A stretch of 5,937 nucleotides of DNA from an uncultured bacterium (GTDB lineage: Bacteria; Bacteroidota; Bacteroidia; CAILMK01): NCBI GenBank assembly GCA_903835275.1, contig CAILMK010000673.1, forward strand, positions 1-5,937, in the 5' to 3' direction. Below are positions 1 to 5,937 of this stretch, piece by piece (positions within the stretch are counted from its first letter, which is position 1; each line of letters starts with the position of its first letter). The translations under genes were made by a program, and so were the position numbers. A model generated the notes under the pieces. That model saw only the letters and a program-made list of their open reading frames with translations. It was not told where the DNA came from and searched no databases.

Positions 1-3000
1 TGTATGATTGTACAGATGGTTTGAAAATCACAAAAAATAGCATCACCGGGAATAATATACCTTACTATGGAATGATGATAGAATATTGCGGTTATTTCAG
101 TGCAACTAACCTGAATGCAACCCCATGTCTTGTGGCTGACAACATGGTTTCCATTAAAACGGATACAACTTATAATCCGGATGGTATTTACAGTTATTAC
201 AACACCAACACAAATTTCTATTTCAACAATATTAACATATATGGGAAAAGCACATCCGCCACTGCTTTTCACAATTTCGGAAGTACCTACTACTACAGTT
301 CCTACTATACTAACAATAATGTCATAGGTAATAATTTTGTCAATAAATCCACAAACGGATACGCTTATTATAATGAAGAAACTGTTGGTATTCCAAATAT
401 CATTAATAGTGAGTATAATAACCTTTATACAAGCGGGACCAAATTTGCGCATTGGGGAAGCACTTCCTACACATCACTTTCAGCTTTGCAAACTGCAAGT
501 GGAAAGGATGCCAAATCAAAAAACCTTGACCCAAGTTATACTTCAAATACTAATCTTCACATAAGCAATACTAACCTGCATGATGCAGCAAAATCAGAAG
601 CTGACGTTCCTGATGATTATGACGGACAAATAAGAAGCCCTAATATCACTGATATTGGAGCTGACATGATCTTTACAAAGGCTAATGATGCCGGAATATC
701 TGATATTGGGCCAGCGCAGCCATATTCAATAGGTAGCCAAAGCATAACTGCGAGAATTGATAATTTTGGCAATAATACTCTCACCAAAGTTACCGTTAAC
801 TGGAAATTGAACGGTACTTTGAAAACAAGCTACAGTTGGACAGGATCCCTTGCTTCCGGTGGCGTAACGTATGTCACACTTGGTTCCGCTACTGCTAGCC
901 TTGGAAGCACTATCACTATTAAGGCATGGACCAGCAGCCCGAATGCAACTACAGATGGGGATAACCTTAACGATACTATGCAAACCACCAGTTGCCCGGG
1001 TTTGAGCGGCACATATACTATTGGTGGAGCCTCAGCAAATTATTCAACTATTTCAGCTGCAGTGAGTGCATTGAGTTGTGGTGGTGTTTCAGGACCCGTG
1101 CTATTTAAAATTAATAAAGGCACATATAATGAACAGGTGGATATACCTGCTATAAAATTCACTAACTCTACAAACACAGTTACGTTTGATGGAATTGATT
1201 CCGCAACTCGAAAAGTTTATTACTCTGCAAGCAGCCACCTTTCAGGTTATACAGTACGATTAAACAATACCCAGTTTGTACGAATAAAAAATCTTACCAT
1301 ACAAGCAACCGGAACCACTTTTGCAAATGCCCTGCATGTATATGGATCATGTTCTAATGACTCCATCTTTAAATGCCACATGATCGTTCCTGTTGCACCT
1401 AATTATTATTCCTCCGGCTACTTACTACCGGTTGGAATAAATAATTCGTCGGACTTATACTATTACGGAAGCTATTATATAAATTCCAATAACTTTGAAT
1501 TGGATAGTTGCACCACGGAAAATGGTCAGTCGGGAATTTATGCAATAGTTTCCAATAATCACAGTAATAAATTTATAGGAAATACGATCAATGGAGCACT
1601 CCAGTATGGTGTGGTAATCTGGGGATTCAATGGAATGGACTTCACTGGCAATACTATTTCCATGAATTCTAAATTGTATCCGTATACGGACTATGGCTTG
1701 TATATCTACACTGGAGCCACTGTATATCCTAATATTAATAAAATCAACCGGAATAAAATTACAAATGCATTCACTTACGCAATGTGGATCTATGGAAATG
1801 GTGGTGCAAGTCCGTCAAATTCCGGCGAACTAATCAATAATATGATTGGTGGTGGTTTTGGAGATACTGCAAGTTCTACAGGTATCCTGCTTTATTATGG
1901 TAATTATTGGAAGATATGGTATAATAGTGTAAATCTTGACCTGGCAACATCTTCTAAAACTGCGGCAGCATCATGCTTTAATAGTAGCGGAGCCAGCAGC
2001 GGCCTTGACATTCAAAATAATGTATTCGCTTATACTTCAGGTACAGGTGGTGGAGTACCAATGATTATCAATACGGCTTCCGCTATAAGCGCGCTTGATT
2101 ATAATAATTATTATAAACCAAATCCGGGCTCAGAACTGATATACATCGCTGGAAACTTATCCCCTTCTGCTTATGTGGGTGCTTCTGGCTATAATACCCA
2201 TTCCGTGAGTATCAATCCTCAATTTGTTTCTCCATACAATCTGCATATTACTGCTCCTTGTATGAATAGCCTTGGTACTCCTTTAACAGGAAGTGCCGAA
2301 GCATTGATAGATTTCGATCATGACATCCGCAGTACCACTACTCCTGATATGGGAGCTGATGAATATTCCCCTCCAGGTTATGATGCAGGTGTTATAGCAA
2401 TCACTACTCCTACTACCGCCGTTACAGCAGGTACAGCATATAATGTAGTAATGAAAGTAGTGAATTTCGGAACAAACACAATTACCTCTTTAAACGTAAA
2501 TTATAAACTAAACGGTAATACACCTGTTCGCAGAAAACTTACAGGACTTTCATTACATCCCTGCGATACACTTGTGGTAACATTTAATGCTACCAGCGGA
2601 GCAGGAAGCAAGGACCAAAGGGTAACGTTCTCCAGCGGACTTGCAGTTCTGAAAGCGTATACAGATACCATCAATACTTCAACGGCTGATGGAAAACATT
2701 CCAATGATACCACCCGTATGGATGTATGTACACTTTTATCCGGAACATATACGATCAATCCGGCTTCTCCGGCTTCACTGACAAATTTCAAAACATTTGA
2801 TTCAGCAGTGGTGGCATTGAAAACCTGCGGCATCAAGGCAGCGGTTACTTTCAATGTATCCAACGGAACATATAAGGACAGGGTTTTTATTCCTTTTATT
2901 AATGGCGTTTCTTCAACAAATACAATTACTTTCCAATCCCTTTCAGGTGATAGCAGCAAGGTAATTTTAACTTCACCTTCAAAAACAACCAGTGATTCCA

Positions 3001-5937
3001 ACTTCACACTTGTACTTGATAGCTCACAACATATTATTTTCAAGAAAATAACTATTGCACGTTCAGGTACAAATCAATATGGTATCAGCGTATTATTATG
3101 GAATGGTTCATCCAATAATACCTTTACAAATAACAGGATACTTGGAACAGTAACTTCCGCAATTACAGGAGATGCGATCACATTCCTTACTGCAAGCGGT
3201 GATTCCAACAACCTTATAAAGAACAATCTTATCAGGTTTGGTAGCAGCGGAATTGCCATCACGGGAAATTCTTCTTATCCAACCTCAAATATTATTGATG
3301 GAAATACCCTGGATTCAAATAACTATTATGCCATAGCGGTAGATTCATCATATGCACCAATCGTTCGCAACAATACCATACAGAATCTTGTAAACACAAA
3401 TGCAAGGGGTATTGCCCTCATAAATACCAAAGGCGCATTTAAGGTTTATAAAAACAAAGTGGATGTACCTAATGGCGGATATGGAGTAATACTGATCGGT
3501 AATATCGGCACCAGTGCTTCACCGGGACTTTTATATAATAACTTTATTTCCCTGGAGGGCACCAGTACTTCTTACGGGATAGCCAGCCAGGACAATAATT
3601 ACAATAATTATTACTACAATAATGTATCGATAAAAAGCTCAAAAACGGCATCCAGGCCTGTATGGCTTGACGCCACTGCAAGCGGACTCGGGCATATTAA
3701 AATGCTTGACAATATATTTTCAAATACAGGAGCAGGACGGGCGATTGAAGTTACAGCAAATGCGATTTCAGCAAGCTACCTGAGCAGTTCCGATTACAAT
3801 GACCTTTATACCGGTAATGCAAATGTTGGTAGCTGGAATGGCTCAACCTATTCCTTTGCAAATTACCAGACCAATAGTGGTATGGAAGCGCATTCGGTTA
3901 ATATCAATCCGAAATATACTTCAACTACAGATTTGCACGTTGGAAATCCATCGATGAAAGTGGGAACTCCGATCAGTGGAATTACTGATGATATAGACGG
4001 ACAAACGCGTAGCCTGACCAAGCCTGTTATAGGCGCTGACGAATTTACCATTGCTGATGATGCAGGAATTGATTCGATCACCAGTCCTTATGCAGGAGCA
4101 TGTTCAGGAAAAACTTCTGTAACTGCTTTAATAAAAAGTTATGGTTCATCAACACTTACTAGTGCCACTGTAAACTGGACAGTAAATGGAACAGCTCAAA
4201 CAGCTTATAGCTTTACCGGTTCAGTTTCTTCAGGAAGTACCAAGAGTATCACCGTTGGAAACTATACCTTCAATAGCGGTACATCTTATACAGTAAAAAT
4301 ATGGACAACTTCACCAAACGGAAATGTAGATGCGGATGCTACCAATGATACAAGTGTTGTAACATTCACCCCTGCACTTAGTGGTGCCTATACAATTGGT
4401 GGCGCAAGCCCGTCTTACACTACGTTCGGCGCGGCAGTTACGGATCTTACAACGATAGGAGTTTGCGGCGCAGTAACATTCAATGTTCGCAGCGGTACGT
4501 ACAATGAAAAGGTTCATATTACCGGTATACCTGGTTCATCAACTACAAACAAAATTACGTTCCAGTCGCAAGTTGCAGATAGCAGCAAGGTAATTCTCAC
4601 GCAATCATCCAGTCCATCGGCAACAAACAATTACACTTTGCAACTGGATAGTGCAAGCCATATTACATTTAAACAAATCACCATTCAACGTACCGGTGCT
4701 TCCTCAAATGCTGTCGTTGTTGAGATCAAAAATAAATCATGTAGTAATACCTTTACAGAATCCCGTTTCATCGGTGTAAAGGCACTCTCACTGGTTCCTG
4801 AAAAGTCAGTTATTTATTCCGGAAGTGACAAGGATACCGGAAATATCATTAGCGGCAATTCATTCAAATATGGTAGCTACGGTATTTATATGAGCGGCAC
4901 AGATGCAGCAAATATAGAACAGGGAACAATCATAAAGGGAAATACAATTGACAGTGCTTACGGAACAGGTATTCTCCTGTTATGGGAAAGTGCGCCAAGC
5001 GTTACACAGAATACCATCACTGATATTTCCAGTAAAACCGGTAATGGAATCTTTATGGATTCCTGCGTAAACGGAGCTTCTGTTCTGAAAAATATCATCA
5101 ATATGCCGAAAGGCGGTTATGGTATTTACGCAACGTATACCATTGGTACATCAGCGAAAAATTCATTGATAGCGAATAACTTTATTACAGTTAGCGGTAC
5201 AGGAACTTCTTATGGAATTTATTCCACTGAAGATAACAAGACCAACTATTACTACAATAGTATCCTTGTCAATAATACAAATTCAAGCAGCTCTGCTGGA
5301 TACTTTGATGCGCCAACAACTTCCGGCACCATCAATGTAAAGAACAATAACTTCGTAAATAAAAATGGAGGTTATGCAACCAACATCGAATCAAGTACAT
5401 TGGTAACCGGTGATTATAATGATCTTTATACTTCCGGTTCCAGTCTTGGAAATTACAACGGTACTGATTACTCAAATCTTTCAGCATGGCAAACAGGTGC
5501 ATCCATGGATGCGCATTCAGTATCTGTAGATCCTTCCTATACTTCCACTTCAGATCTTCACGCAAGTGCAGCAGGAATTGATGGCAAGGCTACTCCTATC
5601 GCATCCGTTAAGGATGATATTGATGGCCAAACAAGAAATGCAAGTACTCCTGATATTGGTGCGGATGAATTTACTTCCGTTCCGCCGGATGCAGGTATTG
5701 CTTCCATAGATAGTCCAGCCACTCCAATGTGTGCGGCTACCAAAAATGTAATTGTTACTTTGAAAAATTTCGGAACGGTAGTGTTGAATTCAGTTACCAT
5801 TGACTGGTCATTGAACGGTACGGCACAAACGCCTTATAGCTGGACAGGTACCCTGAATGCAGGAAGTACGGCTTCCATTACTCTGGGCACTGCAAGTTTT
5901 GCATCGGGTAGTAATAAATTAAAAGTATATACAACAA
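1..5937 (+). CDS. Giant modular beta-helix / Ig-like surface protein (internal fragment, both ends missing)
   Basis: The frame beginning at base 3 is open to base 5936, giving 1978 codons without a stop; the other two forward frames stop within the first 25 bases. No start, signal peptide, stop or sorting domain is inside the window, so full length is unknown but exceeds 1978 residues. The protein alternates Ig/CARDB-like beta-sandwich domains (from residues 229, 794, 1353 and 1896) with right-handed parallel beta-helices (roughly residues 1-136, 365-698, 945-1263 and 1490-1803). It is rich in Asn, Ser, Thr, Gly and Tyr, with few charged residues and no hydrophobic membrane span, as expected for an extracellular protein. 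Similar Bacteroidota proteins are annotated as right-handed parallel beta-helix repeat-containing proteins and often end in a type IX secretion sorting domain. That is family knowledge and is not visible here. Adhesion or polysaccharide binding is an inference; I see no catalytic residues typical of a polysaccharide lyase. The frame is uninterrupted, with no sign of frameshift. Confidence 0.95.
3..686 (+). repeat. Module 0, C-terminal part: end of a parallel beta-helix plus closing segment
   Basis: Residues 1-228 hold the last coils of a beta-helix whose beginning lies upstream. Coil signatures include SITGNNI near the start, YFNNINIYG (from residue 73) and NNFVNK, each placing Asn at the turns. 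The aromatic-aromatic-Asn coil at residues 73-75 corresponds to YYN in modules 2 and 3. The closing segment starts at YNNLYTSG (residues 138-145), continues through DPSYTSNTNLH and reaches DDYDGQIR (204-211) and DIGAD (217-221). The last motif is degenerate: DIGADMIF in place of DIGADEF, so the conserved Glu is Met. Otherwise it follows the same order and spacing as the other modules, with 91 residues from YNNLY to the next DAGI. Confidence 0.85.
288..308 (+). other. Tyr-rich patch in the helix of module 0
   Basis: Residues 96-102 read YYYSSYY and are followed by TNNN. Five of seven residues are Tyr, late in the beta-helix and before the NNFVNK coil that is also present in module 3. Aromatic residues in parallel beta-helices can stack as ladders or form sugar-binding surfaces; which applies here cannot be told from sequence. 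Confidence 0.6.
687..2381 (+). repeat. Module 1 (565 aa): Ig-like domain plus divergent beta-helix
   Basis: Residues 229-793. The Ig/CARDB-like domain (229-333) opens with DAGISDIG and has IDNFGNNTL, NWKLNG (266-271, Trp 267) and NDT (323-325). The linker LSGTYTIGG begins at residue 334, and the helix N-cap FKINKGTYNEQV spans 368-379. The helix then runs to about residue 698, longer than in modules 2 and 3 (325 versus 308 and 305 residues between the Tyr of GTY and the Tyr of the YN motif). It lacks the ITFQS...DSSKVIL signature shared by the other two and has VTFDGID followed by an aromatic stretch instead. WYNSVNL (639-645) is the aromatic-Asn coil. The closing segment begins DYNNYY (699-704) and ends with DFDHDIRS (770-777) and DMGADEY (782-788), in which the usual DGQ is absent. 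It is the most divergent complete module. Confidence 0.88.
2382..4058 (+). repeat. Module 2 (559 aa): Ig-like domain plus nine-coil beta-helix
   Basis: Residues 794-1352. The Ig/CARDB-like domain (794-911) opens DAGVIAI, has NFGTNTI and NYKLNG (833-838, Tyr replacing the usual Trp at 834) and NDT (901-903). At 118 residues it is the longest of the complete Ig-like domains. The linker LSGTYTINP begins at 912 and the N-cap FNVSNGTYKDRV spans 950-961. ITFQS and DSSKVIL (983-989) precede about nine helix coils ending near 1263. Recognisable coils include NNTFTNNRI, GYGVILIG, NNFISLEGTSTSYGI (ending at 1193) and NYYYNNVSI (from 1202). The closing segment starts SDYNDLYTG (1263-1271), then DDIDGQTR (1329-1336) and VIGADEF (1342-1348). 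Close relation to module 3 is visible along its length. Confidence 0.9.
2949..2966 (+). repeat. 18-base exact direct repeat, copy 1 (encodes DSSKVI)
   Basis: This 18-base stretch in module 2 is identical to bases 4578-4595 in module 3 and encodes DSSKVI (residues 983-988) at the first strand of the helix, after ITFQS. Flanking codons differ at many synonymous positions, so the match is a local remnant within an older duplication and not a fresh copy. Confidence 0.85.
4059..5687 (+). repeat. Module 3 (543 aa): Ig-like domain plus nine-coil beta-helix
   Basis: Residues 1353-1895. The Ig/CARDB-like domain (1353-1458) opens DAGIDSI, has SYGSSTL where the other modules have NFG, NWTVNGT (1391-1397, Trp 1392), IWTTSPNG and NDT (1448-1450). 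The linker LSGAYTIGGASP begins at 1459 and the N-cap FNVRSGTYNEKV spans 1493-1504. ITFQS and DSSKVIL (1526-1532) follow, then about nine coils, including SGNSFKYGSYGIYMSG, KGNTIDSAYGTGI, GYGIYATY, NNFITVSGTGTSYGIY (ending at 1740), NYYYNSILV (from 1748) and NNNFVNKNGGYA. The closing segment runs GDYNDLYTSG (from 1803), DDIDGQTR (1871-1878) and DIGADEF (1884-1890). It is the shortest complete module and has the most consensus-like closing motif of the window. Confidence 0.9.
4578..4595 (+). repeat. 18-base exact direct repeat, copy 2 (encodes DSSKVI)
   Basis: Second copy of the 18-base stretch also found at 2949-2966, encoding residues 1526-1531 of module 3 in the same structural position. Module 1 has no counterpart: its sequence at this place reads FDGIDSATRKV. 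Confidence 0.85.
5688..5937 (+). repeat. Module 4, N-terminal part: Ig/CARDB-like domain cut by the window edge
   Basis: Residues 1896-1978 are the first 83 residues of a fourth Ig/CARDB-like domain: DAGIASID, a Cys in PMCAATK (Cys 1910), KNFGTVVL, DWSLNGT (1934-1940, Trp 1935), YSWTGTL and ITLGTASF. The distance from the first Asp of DAGI to the core Trp/Tyr is 38, 40, 39 and 39 residues in modules 1-4, which fixes the alignment without gaps of consequence. By analogy a LSGTYTI linker and another beta-helix should follow within about 75 bases of the window edge; that is a prediction, not seen. Confidence 0.85.

Noticed and set aside
115..564. Two short + strand frames (115-327 and 337-564)
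   Set aside because: They are out of frame with the long coding region, lack conserved motifs, and overlap beta-helix codons that match the other modules in the main frame.
726..1012. Overlapping minus-strand frames, one Cys-containing
   Set aside because: They are antisense to the first complete Ig-like domain, overlap each other in different frames and show no domain or conserved signature.
2501..3043. A 180-codon open frame on the minus strand
   Set aside because: It lies wholly antisense to modules 2's conserved sandwich and helix start. Its product is low-complexity Val/Leu/Ser-rich sequence as expected from the complement of Asn/Thr-rich codons, with no recognisable domain. The + strand frame is strongly supported by repeat conservation.
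4311..4517. Cys-rich 68-codon minus-strand frame resembling a small toxin or knottin
   Set aside because: The cysteines come from reverse-complemented GCA/ACA-type codons of the linker and N-cap of module 3. No spacing pattern, start context or recurrence in the other modules supports it.
3863..5800. Two similar minus-strand frames (3863-4081 and 5558-5800) that look like a paralogous pair, both with IPAS...VNSSAPI-G
   Set aside because: Their similarity is the mirror of the repeated DIDGQTR...GADEF...DAGI junction on the + strand, at 3987-4070 and 5613-5699. They are shadows of the module repeat and not independent genes.
1..5937. CRISPR array, tandem DNA repeat or mobile element as an explanation for the repetitiveness
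   Set aside because: Repeats are hundreds of codons long, diverged at the DNA level and kept at the protein level. No regular short repeats with spacers, terminal inverted repeats or transposase motifs were seen.
1..5937. A polysaccharide lyase or other enzyme, given the pectin-lyase-like helix fold
   Set aside because: I could not identify a conserved catalytic Asp/Lys/Arg set common to the helices, and the Ig-helix modular layout fits a structural or binding protein better. This rests on reading by eye only.

Overview
The whole window lies inside one very large protein-coding gene on the + strand. Reading from base 3, the frame has no stop codon through base 5936 (1978 codons), and neither the start nor the end of the gene is present. 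I see no intergenic DNA, RNA gene, mobile element, CRISPR array, promoter or terminator. Residue n of the visible protein begins at base 3n. The moderate-to-low GC, the Asn/Ser/Thr/Tyr-rich composition and motifs such as TYTIGG, YNDLYT and DIGADEF resemble giant secreted surface proteins of Bacteroidota (Chitinophagales/Sphingobacteriales-like lineages). This placement is inferred from protein style only.

The protein is a string of long modules. Each module has four parts: (i) a roughly 105-118 residue Ig/CARDB-like beta-sandwich that opens with DAG(I/V); (ii) a short LSG(T/A)YTI linker and N-cap; (iii) a right-handed parallel beta-helix of about 305-325 residues built from coils of roughly 25 residues rich in Asn and Tyr-Gly-Ile; and (iv) a C-terminal segment of about 90 residues running from YND/YNN-LY to D-IDGQ-R and DIGADE(F/Y). 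By position, the window holds the end of module 0 (bases 3-686), complete modules 1 (687-2381), 2 (2382-4058) and 3 (4059-5687), and the first 83 residues of module 4 (5688-5936). The module period is 565, 559 and 543 residues.

Modules 2 and 3 are the closest pair and align almost coil for coil. Module 1 is clearly divergent in its helix and its closing motif. The likely role is an extracellular, modular, rod-like adhesin or polymer-binding protein, possibly exported by the type IX secretion system. The signal peptide and C-terminal sorting domain that would test this lie outside the window. I found no catalytic motif and no evidence of a new enzymatic or defence system. The interesting content is the architecture and evolution of the repeat protein.
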